DNA of 64,000 nt from Iamia sp. SCSIO 61187 (GTDB lineage: Bacteria > Actinomycetota > Acidimicrobiia > Acidimicrobiales > Iamiaceae). The notes beneath the pieces were generated by a model. That model was not told the DNA's origin, made no database searches, and saw only the letters and a list, made by a program, of their open reading frames with translations. A program made the position numbers and the translations under genes. Shown one piece after another: positions 32,932 through 41,950 of the stretch. The stretch lies in NCBI RefSeq assembly GCF_019443745.1, contig NZ_CP050948.1, forward strand, positions 5,074,144 to 5,138,143. Direction: 5' to 3'. Within the stretch, counting starts at the first letter, position 1. Each line of letters begins with the position of its first letter.

Positions 32932-34338
32932 TCAGCCCGGCTCGACGTCGAGCAACGTTCCGGGGTTCAGCGTGCCGTGGGGGTCGAAGGCGGCCTTGAT
33001 CCGCCGCATGAGGGCGATCTTGGCCGGATCCTCCAGTTCGAGGAACAGGTGCTGCTTCTCGGTGCCGATGCCGTGCTCGCCCGAGATGGCGCCCCCGACG
33101 TCCATGCCGGCCTGGAAGACCTGGCGGAGCGTCTCGCGGCGCACGTCGGCGTCGGCCTGGAAGATCGACAGGTGGACGTTGCCGTCACCGGCGTGGCCGC
33201 AGCCGGCGATCCACGACCCGCTGCTCGACGCGATCTCCGACACCCGGCTCAGGTACTCGGGGATGCTGGCCCGGGGGACCACCACGTCGAGGATGTCGTC
33301 GGCCCCGTTGGCCTTGGCCACCCAGAACGCCTTCTCGCGGGCGTCGATGAGCCCGGCGCCGGCCGACGGGGGCAGCACGTAGACGTCCAGGGCACCGGCC
33401 CCGCCCATCATCTCGGCGACGAGCGCCGTGTCCTCCTCGACCCGCTCCTCGGTGCGCGCCTCCACCACGATCACGAGGTAGGCGAGGGCGGTGTCCTTGA
33501 TGTCCTGGGGGATGCCCAGGTCGAGGCCGACGAAGGCGGTGGCCGCGGCCATCGTCATCAGGTCGATGTACTCGAGGATCATGGGCCCGACGCCGCTGCG
33601 CACGACCTCGGGGACGACGCGGGTGACCTCGTCGAGGGTGGCGAAGGGCGCCAGCACCGTGGCCGAGTGGGGCATCCGGGGGTGGAGCTTGAGCGTCACC
33701 TCGGTGACCAGGGCGAGGGTGCCCTCCGAGCCGACGATCAGCTGGGTCAGGTCGTAGCCGGAGGTGGCCTTGACGACCTTCCCGCCGGTGCGGATCACCT
33801 CGCCCGAGGGGAGGACGGCCTCCAGCCCGAGGACGTGGTGGCGGGTGACGCCGTACTTCACGGCCCGCATGCCCCCGGCGTTGGTGTTGACGTTGCCGCC
33901 CAGGCTGGCGCTGTTCTCGCCGGGGAACACCGGGTACACCAGGCCGTGGGGCGCCAGGGCCTCGTCCAGCTCGGCCAGGGTGATGCCGGGCTGGACCACG
34001 GCCATGTGGTTCTCGGTGTCGATCTCGAGGATCGCCCGCATCCGGTCGAAGGCCACGACCACGCCGCCCTCGACGGGGATGGCGGCACCCGACAGCCCGG
34101 TGCCCGACCCCCGCGCCGTCACCGGCACCCGGGCGTCGTCGCAGCGGCGCAGGACCTCGACGACCTCGGCCGTCGTCCCCGGGCGCACCACCGCCGACGG
34201 GGTCACCCAGGTCGCGGTGAGGGCCTCGTCGTGGGTGTCGTCCTCGCCGATGGCATCGCCGCTGGTGATGTGGTCGGCCCCGACGACGCCGGCCAGATCG
34301 GCCAGCAGCACGTCGGTGTCGGAGGTGGTGGCAGCCAT
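32932..34338 (-). CDS. FAD-linked oxidase, GlcD / D-lactate dehydrogenase-like
   Basis: A 468-residue flavoprotein with a PCMH-type FAD domain (VPVTARGSGTGLSGAAIPVEGG, NTNAGGMRAVKYGVTRHHVLG) and a C-terminal FAD-oxidase domain with GHAGDGNVHLSI and SGEHGIGTEKQ. It oxidises a 2-hydroxy acid such as glycolate or D-lactate to the 2-oxo acid. ATG 34338 is preceded by AGGGGGA. It lies in one operon with the ThDP enzyme, with 35 bases between, suggesting sequential use of a 2-hydroxy then a 2-oxo acid. Electron acceptor unknown. Confidence 0.88.
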   Translation of the reverse strand: MAATTSDTDVLLADLAGVVGADHITSGDAIGEDDTHDEALTATWVTPSAVVRPGTTAEVVEVLRRCDDARVPVTARGSGTGLSGAAIPVEGGVVVAFDRMRAILEIDTENHMAVVQPGITLAELDEALAPHGLVYPVFPGENSASLGGNVNTNAGGMRAVKYGVTRHHVLGLEAVLPSGEVIRTGGKVVKATSGYDLTQLIVGSEGTLALVTEVTLKLHPRMPHSATVLAPFATLDEVTRVVPEVVRSGVGPMILEYIDLMTMAAATAFVGLDLGIPQDIKDTALAYLVIVVEARTEERVEEDTALVAEMMGGAGALDVYVLPPSAGAGLIDAREKAFWVAKANGADDILDVVVPRASIPEYLSRVSEIASSSGSWIAGCGHAGDGNVHLSIFQADADVRRETLRQVFQAGMDVGGAISGEHGIGTEKQHLFLELEDPAKIALMRRIKAAFDPHGTLNPGTLLDVEPG

Positions 34339-34396
34339 CGGTCCCCCTGGACTCGGCTCGGCGCGGTCACCGGATGATGGCACGGCCTGCGCGCCG

Positions 34397-36628
34397 CTAC
34401 TCCAGGTCCCGCGTCATGGCGGTGAAGTCGAGGGCGAGGGAGGCGTCGCCGGCGGCGAGGGCGAAGGTCTGGTCGAGCCGCTCGGTGGTGCCCCACGGCG
34501 ACTCGTGGCGAGGGTGGTCGGCGATCGGGACCTCCTCGCCGGCGACGGTGAACGCCCCCTCCGAGCCGAAGGTGACCACGCCGGACGACGGGGACTCCCA
34601 CTCCACGGTGAAGCCGTCCTCGGTCCGCTCCACGACCGGCTCGGACGTGGTGACGGCGGCGACGAAGTCGTCGAGCGAGCCGTCGTCGTCGGTGCCGACC
34701 TCGACGATCCAGACGTTGTCCGGCCCGCCCTCGGCGACCAGGTCGAACGGCTGGGTCATGCCGTCGGTGGCCACGACGGCCGGGTCGTGCTCGCGCCACG
34801 TCGGTGCCCGCCACGACCAGAGGCCGATGAACCCGCCCCCCTTGCGGGCGATGGTCCAGTGGCCCTCCTGGGTCACGGCGTCGAAGCGGTCCTGCGGGAC
34901 GTAGGCGTGGGTGAAGGGCTGGTAGCCGAACACCGACCACAGGAGGGGGTCGGTGCCCTCGTCCCAGGCCGGCTGGTAGATGTGGATGGCGGTGCGCTCG
35001 TGCTGGGCCGACCGGGGCATCGACGCCTCGCCCGTCCAGTACCCGGGGTCGGCATCGTCCCGCCACTCGGTGCTCTGCTCGACGTCGGTCACCGGGTGGG
35101 TGGTGAACACCAGGGCGTCCGCGTCGACCTGGGCCTTCCAGGCGTGGACCTGGTCCCGCATCTCGCCGAAGCGGTGGTCGAGCACCGACGCCAGCGACAC
35201 CGCGGGGTGGCGCCAGGCGTAGGTGTTGGCCTCCGAGAGGAAGCCGAAGTTCACGACGGCCCGGCGCTCGCGCACCCACTCGCGGATGCGCTCGGGGTCA
35301 CGGCCGTTGAGGTCGGCCAGGACCTTGATCTCGACGAACAGCTCGGTGTCCCACAGCCGGTGCTCGGTGGCCTCGGCCACGCTGACCCGGGTGGTCTGCC
35401 ACATCCCGACGGCCCCGAGCGACCACCAGAAGGGCATGGTGGCCGGGTCCTCGAAGTCGTAGCCGAAGGGGGCCTCGACCTCGTCGGTGATCTCGGCGCC
35501 GGCGTCGACGTAGATGCCGTGGCGCTCGCGGACGACGCTGGTCTCGGTCGACGTCGCCACCTCGACCAGCGCCTGCGGGACGCGGTAGCGCTCGGCCGCG
35601 GCCAGGTAGGTCGCACCGGTGTCGGTGGTCGACCGGTAGTCGAACGCGGTGTCGTCGAAGAGGAGCTTGGCCGAGCCGAAGGTGGCCTCGTGCCGGGCCG
35701 TCATCTTGTCCTTCTTGTAGGTCCGCCCGTGGGGTGCGGCGTAGCTGCCCTCCTGGAGGTGGACGGCCACGTCGGCCAGGCACAGGTCGAGGGTCATGGC
35801 CGCGGCGGCGACGACCTCGGCGTCGTCGGCCAGCTCGACCAACGTCACCAGCGGCGTGATGTTCTTCAGCATGTAGACGTTGCTGTGCCACTCGAAGAAG
35901 CCGAAGCGGGACCGCTCGTCGATCCACTCGAGGATGGGCTGCCGGGAGCGCTCGAGGTGCTCGGCGCCGCTGAGGCCGGTGACGGTGAAGGTGTCGTCGG
36001 GCCACCACTGGCCGGCCAGGTACTCGTCGGTGAGCGTGATGAGCCGGTGGTTCTCCGACCAGTACCAGAGGTTGTCGAGGCGGTCGTCGGGCAGCGGGTC
36101 GTCGTAGCGGTAGCGGTTGGCCACGAACCGCTCCCGGATGGCGTCGAGGACCGGCTGCGGCAGCGACGTCATGTCGGTGTCGCCCCGCCCCAGCGCCCAC
36201 AGCCAGTGGAGGTACATGAGGTCGAAGTCCCGGGTGTCCTCCCAGTCGTCGATCTTCTGGAGGACCTCGGCCAGCGAGTCGACGCTGACGTCGTCTCGTC
36301 CCCAGGTGTAGGCGTCGTCGCGACGGGCCCGGACCAGGTGGACGGCGATGCCGGTGGGGTTGTCGGGGTGCTCCTCGCCCCCGGCGAAGGCGAGGTAGGC
36401 CTCGACCCGCTCCTGCCACAGCTCCTCGTCGATCAGCCCCGCCGAGCCCGGCGCCGCGACCACGGCCGCAGCCTCGTCGCGATCGTCCGCCCCTGCGGCG
36501 TCACCGCCGCCGCCCTCATCGTCGCCGCCACCGCTGTCATCGCCGGACGAGCAGGCGGCGGCGAGGGCGACGAGACCGGCGGTCCCGGCCGCACCGAGAA
36601 GGAAGCGACGACGATCGAGCGGCGACAC
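34397..36628 (-). CDS. Secreted Tat lipoprotein, possible alpha-helical toroid, function unknown
   Basis: A 743-residue protein with a clear twin-arginine signal (RRRFLLGAAGTAGLVALAAACSS) ending in a lipobox at residue 26, then an acidic low-complexity linker. The mature part is rich in Trp and Tyr. The first 400 residues carry repeated helical motifs (YWSENHRLITLTDEYLAG, FFEWHSNVYMLKNITPLV) that suggest an (alpha/alpha) toroid as in polysaccharide lyases and glycosidases; the last 150 residues look beta-rich. No sugar-cleaving motif could be assigned. The family seems to lack a named function. GTG 36628 follows AGGGGGA. It is transcribed alone. Confidence 0.8.
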   Translation of the reverse strand: MSPLDRRRFLLGAAGTAGLVALAAACSSGDDSGGGDDEGGGGDAAGADDRDEAAAVVAAPGSAGLIDEELWQERVEAYLAFAGGEEHPDNPTGIAVHLVRARRDDAYTWGRDDVSVDSLAEVLQKIDDWEDTRDFDLMYLHWLWALGRGDTDMTSLPQPVLDAIRERFVANRYRYDDPLPDDRLDNLWYWSENHRLITLTDEYLAGQWWPDDTFTVTGLSGAEHLERSRQPILEWIDERSRFGFFEWHSNVYMLKNITPLVTLVELADDAEVVAAAAMTLDLCLADVAVHLQEGSYAAPHGRTYKKDKMTARHEATFGSAKLLFDDTAFDYRSTTDTGATYLAAAERYRVPQALVEVATSTETSVVRERHGIYVDAGAEITDEVEAPFGYDFEDPATMPFWWSLGAVGMWQTTRVSVAEATEHRLWDTELFVEIKVLADLNGRDPERIREWVRERRAVVNFGFLSEANTYAWRHPAVSLASVLDHRFGEMRDQVHAWKAQVDADALVFTTHPVTDVEQSTEWRDDADPGYWTGEASMPRSAQHERTAIHIYQPAWDEGTDPLLWSVFGYQPFTHAYVPQDRFDAVTQEGHWTIARKGGGFIGLWSWRAPTWREHDPAVVATDGMTQPFDLVAEGGPDNVWIVEVGTDDDGSLDDFVAAVTTSEPVVERTEDGFTVEWESPSSGVVTFGSEGAFTVAGEEVPIADHPRHESPWGTTERLDQTFALAAGDASLALDFTAMTRDLE

Positions 36629-36696
36629 GGATCCCCCTGGACCAGCCGGTGACGAGCAGCCGACGGTACCAGCGCGAGCGCCCGGGCCCGGCTCGC

Positions 36697-38169
36697 TCAG
36701 CTGTGGCTGCCCATGCCCGTCACCCGCGCCTCGGCGAGGACCTCCTGCCCGACGGCACCGGTCCCGACCCCGACGACCATGTCCTCGTAGAGGCAGCGGG
36801 TACCGGGCGACGGCGTGCAGGGCGGTGGGTCGGTGGAGTCGACGTCGATGCGGAGCCGATCGTCCGTCCCTTCGGGCGGGCCCAGTACGACGCTGGCGTC
36901 GAGGAGGATCAGCCCCTCCGCGGCGAGCTCGCTCACGCCCGCGCCGGAGACCTCCATGGTCAGCGACGTCCGGAGGGCCTCCCAGCGGTCGCGGGCGACG
37001 AGGTCGGCCCCGTCCGCCGCCAACGGGAGGGTGACCCGCCAGCCGTCGCGCTCGAGGAGCAGATCGGTCGTCCCGGCCTCATCGACCACCTCCGGGCCCC
37101 GCGGCGGGCCCGGGGTCACGGGGGTGAGCGTCACCGTGTGGACCGTCTCCTCACCGTCCACCCGGGCCCGCGCCGAGACCGCGAGGATCTGCCAGCCGAG
37201 ACCGACCGGGAGCTCGACATCGACGTCGTCGCCCGTCGGCAGGGGGATCAGCAGCACCTCGGAGAGCGGCGGGCGCTCCACACCGTCGACAGCCTCGATC
37301 CTCACCTCGGCGACGAGCGCCTCGGCCGCCGCGGCGGGCCCGTCGACCTGGACCAGGACCGTGCCGTCGGCGAAGCAGCGCCACGGCGGGGGCGGCGACG
37401 CGCAGCCGGCGATGAGGCCGCCCCCCGACCAGGTGACGCTGACGCCGGCGCCGCCGGCCCCTCGGAGGCGGCGAGAGGCGGAGATGACCGTGACCCCGGG
37501 GCCCCGCAGACCGATCGGCCCCTCGGGGCTGACGTCGAAGGCGAGGCCGCGACCCAGCTCGGCGATGGCGCTCGCCGGGAGGTCCTCGTCGCCGCCGTAC
37601 GCCGTGGCGACCACCATGGTCGCCAACCACCCGTGGTGGGCGACCGCCACCGACGTCAGATTGCCCTCCCGCACGACGGCGCGACCCTCGCCCAGATCCT
37701 GCTCGACGGTGGCCCCGGCCGTGACGAGGTCGGCGATGGTGCCGCGCTGGAGCTCGACGCTCCGGGGGTCGGGGAGGCCGTCGAGATCGAGGCTCACGAA
37801 GCCACCCTCCGGCTCGTGGGCGGAGGGGCCGGGGACGACCACGTCGACCCGGGTGCCGTCGGGCAGGAGCAGGCCCTCGCCCGGCGGGGCCGGCACCGTG
37901 CCGCCGACGTCGCTGACGCCGCGCCCGGCGGCGACCTCGTGGGCCGGGCCGGCATCACGGGTGGACGCGACCAGACCGGCACCGACGGCGAGGGCGGCGA
38001 GCACGGCGGCCGCCGCGAGCCACCGCCCGCGGGCCCGCTCGCGGCGGCGGGCGGGCCCGGTGATGTCGGGCGGTCGGGTCAGGTCGCGATCGAGAAGGTC
38101 TTCGACGAGGTGCTCGCACGCCTCGGCGGTGCGGCGGAGTCGGGCCTCGACCTCGGTGGTGGTGGGCAT
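36697..38169 (-). CDS. Membrane protein paired with ECF sigma factor (probable anti-sigma partner)
   Basis: A 490-residue protein with a cytoplasmic N-terminus of about 55 residues, one TM helix (RWLAAAAVLAALAVGAGLVAS, about residues 51-71) and a large extracytoplasmic beta-rich domain of 415 residues. It starts at ATG 38169, overlapping the sigma-factor stop by one base (TGATG), so translation is coupled. This position and topology are typical of anti-sigma factors or sigma-regulating sensors, but no ZAS/zinc anti-sigma motif is evident in the N-terminus, so the role is inferred from context only. Confidence 0.6.
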   Translation of the reverse strand: MPTTTEVEARLRRTAEACEHLVEDLLDRDLTRPPDITGPARRRERARGRWLAAAAVLAALAVGAGLVASTRDAGPAHEVAAGRGVSDVGGTVPAPPGEGLLLPDGTRVDVVVPGPSAHEPEGGFVSLDLDGLPDPRSVELQRGTIADLVTAGATVEQDLGEGRAVVREGNLTSVAVAHHGWLATMVVATAYGGDEDLPASAIAELGRGLAFDVSPEGPIGLRGPGVTVISASRRLRGAGGAGVSVTWSGGGLIAGCASPPPPWRCFADGTVLVQVDGPAAAAEALVAEVRIEAVDGVERPPLSEVLLIPLPTGDDVDVELPVGLGWQILAVSARARVDGEETVHTVTLTPVTPGPPRGPEVVDEAGTTDLLLERDGWRVTLPLAADGADLVARDRWEALRTSLTMEVSGAGVSELAAEGLILLDASVVLGPPEGTDDRLRIDVDSTDPPPCTPSPGTRCLYEDMVVGVGTGAVGQEVLAEARVTGMGSHS

Positions 38170-38672
38170 CAGCGGTCCTCCTCGTCGGCGAGCGTCGAGG
38201 CCAGGGCGGCCAGGGCGCGGGTGTGGTGGGTGCGGGCGGTGGGCTCGGCGATGCCCAGGACCCGCGCCGCGCTGGCCACCGTCTCGCCGGCGAAGTACAC
38301 GAGCACCACGACCTGGGCCTGGCGCTCGGGCAGCGAGCGGACGGCATCGAGCACCTCGACCGAGGCGTCGTCGAGCGTCGCCTCGGGGGTCGGAGCGAGC
38401 GGCCGTGCCCGCCGGCGGGCGCGGGTGCGATGGGTGCTGATCGCCAGGTTGAGAGCCACGCGACGCAGCCACAGGTCGGGCCGGTCGTAACCCCCGACCC
38501 GGTGCCACTCGCGCTGGGCCCGGGCGAAGGCCTCGCCGACGATGTCCTCGGCCGCCGCCCGATCCCCTCCGGTCAGGGGGACGACGGTGCGCAGCAGGTC
38601 GCGCTGGCACGCCCGGAAGACGTCGTCGATGTCCGCACGGGGCGGAGCGGCGGTGGGTTCGACCTCGACCAT
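38169..38672 (-). CDS. ECF-type RNA polymerase sigma factor (SigE-like family)
   Basis: A 167-residue sigma-70 family protein. Region 2 is ACQRDLLRTVVPLTGGDRAAAEDIVGEAFARA with the downstream segment WLRRVALNLAISTHR; region 4 is SLPERQAQVVVLVYFAGETVASAARVLG with a helix-turn-helix ending ALAALAS. It lacks region 3 and 1.1. ATG 38672 is preceded by AGGGGG; an upstream ATG at 38711 would add 13 residues. It stands 113 bases downstream of the CCA enzyme. It is followed by its likely membrane-bound regulator. Confidence 0.87.
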   Translation of the reverse strand: MVEVEPTAAPPRADIDDVFRACQRDLLRTVVPLTGGDRAAAEDIVGEAFARAQREWHRVGGYDRPDLWLRRVALNLAISTHRTRARRRARPLAPTPEATLDDASVEVLDAVRSLPERQAQVVVLVYFAGETVASAARVLGIAEPTARTHHTRALAALASTLADEEDR

Positions 38673-38785
38673 CTCCCCCTCACACGCCCCGGCCCCCCGG
38701 AACCGTGACATGGCGTCAGGTCTGTTGCTGGGCCCACGTCCTCCGACCCCGCCCACCACCCTGGAGGCGCACCAGGAGTGGGGCC

Positions 38786-40204
38786 CTACGGGCGTGCATC
38801 CCGCTGCTCCGACCACCAGGTGTCGAGGCGGGCGCCGGCCTCGTCGGGGTCGAGGGGGCCCTCCTCCATGCGGAGCTCGAGGAGGAACGCCAGGGCCTGG
38901 CCCACGATCGGGCCGGGCGGGACGCCGAGGCGGTCCATGACCGCCTGGCCGTCGAGGTCGGGCCGGATCGCCTTCAGCTCCTCCTCGGCCTCGAGGACGG
39001 CGATGCGCTCCTCGAGCTCGTCCATGCGGGCGGCGAGGGTGCGGGCCTTGCGCTGGTTGCGCGTCGTGCAGTCGCAGCGGGTCAGCTCGATGAGCTGGGG
39101 CAGGAGGGGCCCGGCGTCGCGGACGAACCGGCGCACGGCGGCGTCGGTCCACCCCAGCCGGTAGGTGTGGAACCGCAGGTGCAGGAACACCAGCTGGCTG
39201 ACGGCCTCGATGTCGTCCTTGCTGTAGCGCAGGGCCTGCATCCGCTCCCGGGTCATGCGGGCGCCGACCACCTCGTGGTGGTGGAAGCTGACCCCGCTCC
39301 CCTTGTCGAACGAGCGGGTCTTGGGCTTGCCCACGTCGTGGAAGAGGGCGGCGAGGCGGGTGATGCGGTTGGGCTGGCCCTCGTCGTCGACGGCGCTGAC
39401 CTTGCCGACCACCGCGATGGTGTGGGCCAGGACGTCCTTGTGGCGGTGGATGGGGTCCATCTCCAGCCGCATGGCGGGCAGCTCGGGCAGGAACTGCTCG
39501 GCCAGACCGGTGTCGTTCAGGAACCACAGCCCGGCGGCGGGATCGTCGACGACGATGAGCTTGTCGAGCTCGTCGCGGATCCGCTCGGCCGAGACGATCT
39601 CGAGCCGGGGGGCCATGGCCTCGACGGCGGCGACCAGCTCGTCGGTCGGGGTCAGGCCGTAGCCGGCGATGAAGCGCGCCGCCCGCATCATCCGCAGGGG
39701 GTCGTCGGAGAACGACTCCTCGGGGGTGAGCGGCGTGCGGAGGATCCCGGCGGCCAGGTCGGCGGCGCCGCCGTGGGGGTCGACCAGGCGGGGCTCGGCG
39801 ATGCCCACCTCGAGCGCCATGGAGTTCACGGTGAAGTCGCGGCGGGCCAGGTCGTCGGTGACCGAGTCGGAGAACACCACCTGCGGCTTGCGGCTGTCGT
39901 CGCTGTAGGCCTCGGCCCGGTGGGTGGTGATCTCGTAGAGCCGGCCGCCGATCTTGCAGCCGATCGTGCCGAAGCGGGCGCCCTGCTCCCAGACGGCCTG
40001 GGCCAGGGGTCCGACCACGGCGAGGATCTCGTCGGGGCGGGCATCGGTGGTGAGGTCGAGATCGTCGGCCCCGCGGCGCTCGACGCCGAGGAAGTGGTCC
40101 CGGACCACCCCGCCGACCAGGTACAGGCGGTGACCGGCGGCGACGAAGGCGTCGGCCAGCGGCCGCACCTCGTCGAGGGTCGCCTGGAAGCGGTCGGGGA
40201 TCAC
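38786..40204 (-). CDS. cca: CCA tRNA nucleotidyltransferase (class II)
   Basis: A 472-residue enzyme that adds or repairs the 3' CCA of tRNA. The N-terminal nucleotidyltransferase domain has LVGGVVRDHFLG and DDLDLTTDA (metal-binding DxD), then RRDFTVNSMAL and the tRNA-binding neck; a central HD domain shows LAALFHDVGKPKT and FHHHEVVGA. Actinobacterial members of this HD-containing type are usually near DUF6049/MurJ and SigM, and here the same genes lie 4.7 kb or more to the right. GTG 40204 is six bases after a TACCGT box, so leaderless. Confidence 0.93.
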   Translation of the reverse strand: MIPDRFQATLDEVRPLADAFVAAGHRLYLVGGVVRDHFLGVERRGADDLDLTTDARPDEILAVVGPLAQAVWEQGARFGTIGCKIGGRLYEITTHRAEAYSDDSRKPQVVFSDSVTDDLARRDFTVNSMALEVGIAEPRLVDPHGGAADLAAGILRTPLTPEESFSDDPLRMMRAARFIAGYGLTPTDELVAAVEAMAPRLEIVSAERIRDELDKLIVVDDPAAGLWFLNDTGLAEQFLPELPAMRLEMDPIHRHKDVLAHTIAVVGKVSAVDDEGQPNRITRLAALFHDVGKPKTRSFDKGSGVSFHHHEVVGARMTRERMQALRYSKDDIEAVSQLVFLHLRFHTYRLGWTDAAVRRFVRDAGPLLPQLIELTRCDCTTRNQRKARTLAARMDELEERIAVLEAEEELKAIRPDLDGQAVMDRLGVPPGPIVGQALAFLLELRMEEGPLDPDEAGARLDTWWSEQRDARP

Positions 40205-40210
40205 CCGTCC

Positions 40211-40216
40211 ACGGTA
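40211..40216 (-). promoter_or_regulatory. Leaderless -10 box (TACCGT) of cca
   Basis: TACCGT on the minus strand ends six bases before GTG 40204. Confidence 0.5.
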
Positions 40217-40256
40217 CCTGCGGGCCCCGTCGCGCCCCGAGGCCGGATCGGGCCAA

Positions 40257-40277
40257 GGATGGTGCCTGGCACCGTCC
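40257..40277. repeat. GTGCCTGGCAC-core hairpin (copy 4)
   Basis: Ten-base arms around one T, with a single G-T pair. Unlike the other three copies it sits between two divergent genes (cca and the ArsR-type gene), upstream of both, where a terminator is not expected, so it argues that the element is a dispersed repeat. Confidence 0.6.
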
Positions 40278-40284
40278 GTGCATT

Positions 40285-40300
40285 GACAGGACTTCCTGTC
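40285..40300. promoter_or_regulatory. ArsR-type operator
   Basis: GACAGGA and TCCTGTC form a perfect seven-base inverted repeat with a two-base spacer, ending three bases before the ArsR-type start. TTGACA at 40283-40288 overlaps it and could be a -35 element, so repressor bound here would block transcription. Confidence 0.6.
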
Positions 40301-40302
40301 CA

Positions 40303-40923
40303 TTGGAGGATGGGCCCGTTCCGCCGCCCACCGTCGCCCTGCTCGAGGACCCCGAGCGGGTGCGGCTCGCCCTCTCCCCCCTCCGACGGGAGCTCCTCGA
40401 GCGGTTCCGCCAGCCCGCCTCGGCCAGCCAGGTCGCAGCCGCCCTCGACCTCCCCCGCCAGCGCGTCGGCCACCACGTGCGGGCCCTCGAGGCCGCGGGC
40501 CTGCTCGAGCTGGTCGAGGAGCGCCCCCGCCGGGGCTGCACCGAGCGCATCCTCCGGGCCCGGGCCGACGCCTTCGTGGTCGACCCGTCGGTCCTCGGCG
40601 CTGGCCCGACCTCCGACGACCGCCACGCCGCCGAGCACCTCATGACGGCCGCCACCGGCGTGGTGCGCGACGTGAGCCGGATGCAGGCCGCCGCCGCCGA
40701 GGAGGGCACGCGCCTCTTGGCCTTCACCCTCGAGGCCGAGGTCGCGTTCGCCGCCCCCGCCGACGTCCCCCGCTTCACCGACCGCCTGGCCGAGGCCGTC
40801 GCCGCCGTCGTCGCCGAGTTCCACGACCCCGACGGCCGGCCCTACCGCGTGGTCGCCGGCGGGCACCCCGCACCTGCCCCTGTCCCTGCCCCCGCGTCCC
40901 GCCCCCCCGAGGAGACCCCGTGA
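40303..40923 (+). CDS. ArsR-family winged-helix regulator
   Basis: A 206-residue protein with an N-terminal winged helix (about residues 15-75: LSPLRRELLERFRQPASASQVAAALDLPRQRVGHHVRALEAAGLLEL) followed by a helical dimerisation region. No CxC metal site is visible, so it is probably not metal sensing. The start is TTG 40303, just after the operator; no ATG or GTG fits better. The gene stops within the start codon of the AHSA1 gene (GTGA), a coupled pair. It should repress its own operon. Confidence 0.8.
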   Translation: MEDGPVPPPTVALLEDPERVRLALSPLRRELLERFRQPASASQVAAALDLPRQRVGHHVRALEAAGLLELVEERPRRGCTERILRARADAFVVDPSVLGAGPTSDDRHAAEHLMTAATGVVRDVSRMQAAAAEEGTRLLAFTLEAEVAFAAPADVPRFTDRLAEAVAAVVAEFHDPDGRPYRVVAGGHPAPAPVPAPASRPPEETP

Positions 40924-41702
40924 GCCGCGAGCCCTACCTGTCCGTCACCGTGGCCGCCTCGGCCGACGCCGTCTGGCACGCCCTGCGGGACCCCGACGAG
41001 ATCCTCCGCTGGTTCGGCTGGGAGCACCCGGGGATCGAGGACGAGATCGCCCTCATCTTCCACGGCGACGTGCCCGCCGGCACCGAGCTCCCCGAGGGCC
41101 TCGACCCGTCCATCGAGGTCGACGATGCCGCCCGCACCCTCCGCACCGGCGCCCACCTCATCGAGGTCCGCGACGCCTCGGGCCAGGCCGTCGTGCGGGT
41201 CACCCGGGTGATCGACGTGGGCGACGCCGGCTGGGAGGTGTTCCACGCCGAGATCGACCACATCGAGGAGGGCTGGCTGACGTTCTTCCAGACCCTCGCC
41301 TTCGCCGCCGCCCACCACCCGGGCCAGCCTCGCCGGACGGCCTTCGCCATGGGCCTGCTCCCCGGGGCCGACCCGCTGGCGACGCTCGGCCTGGCAGCGG
41401 TGCGAGACGTGCCGGTGGGCGAGCGCTACGAGGCCACCTTGGCGACGGGTGACGCTCTCGCCGGCACGGTGTGGTTCCGGTCCGAGCGCCAGGTCGGCCT
41501 CACCGTCGACGGCTGGGGCGACGGCCTCCTCGTCGCCGCCGCCCAACCGGGCGGCACCGACGAGAGCAGCTCGGCCATGGCGATCGCCTCGACCTACGCC
41601 CTCGACGACGCCGCCGTGGCCGCCCTCGAGACCCGCTGGGCGGCTTGGTGGGCCGAGAACACCGTCACCCCGCCAACAGCCGAGACGGCTGCCGAGGCCT
41701 GA
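40920..41702 (+). CDS. AHSA1/SRPBCC-fold protein
   Basis: A 260-residue protein with an AHSA1-type START-like domain at the N-terminus (LSVTVAASADAVWHALRDPDEILRWFGWE, then the LIFHGDVPAG and VTRVIDVGDAGWEVFHAEIDH strands) and a C-terminal helical extension. Such genes are very often co-operonic with ArsR regulators, as here with a GTGA overlap. Ligand binding of a small hydrophobic molecule is expected; no specific function. The C-terminal extension of about 100 residues is longer than in the simple AHSA1 proteins (about 150). Confidence 0.8.
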   Translation: MSREPYLSVTVAASADAVWHALRDPDEILRWFGWEHPGIEDEIALIFHGDVPAGTELPEGLDPSIEVDDAARTLRTGAHLIEVRDASGQAVVRVTRVIDVGDAGWEVFHAEIDHIEEGWLTFFQTLAFAAAHHPGQPRRTAFAMGLLPGADPLATLGLAAVRDVPVGERYEATLATGDALAGTVWFRSERQVGLTVDGWGDGLLVAAAQPGGTDESSSAMAIASTYALDDAAVAALETRWAAWWAENTVTPPTAETAAEA

Positions 41703-41950
41703 ACCGGGCATCACCCGGAGCCGGACGAGACGAGCCCAGACGACGCCCGCCCACCCATGAGGTGGATGGCCCGCACCGGGGTCCGGCCCGGCGCAGCCGC
41801 AGGGGGGTGCGGGGGATCTCCCCCCGCCGAGGCGAGCGTGGCGGCGAGGAACGAGCCGTCCGCCGCCGGGAAGGTCTTCAGCGCCGAGCGCAGCGAGGCA
41901 CGCTCAGCTCGAGGAAGAGCCCGAGCGAAGCGAGGGGTCTGACGAGAGAC

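Noticed and set aside
41703..41950. A short plus-strand frame between the AHSA1 gene and the PilT-like gene
   Set aside because: About 60 residues of Arg/Ala-rich low complexity, no ribosome-binding site and no homology recognised; regarded as non-coding.
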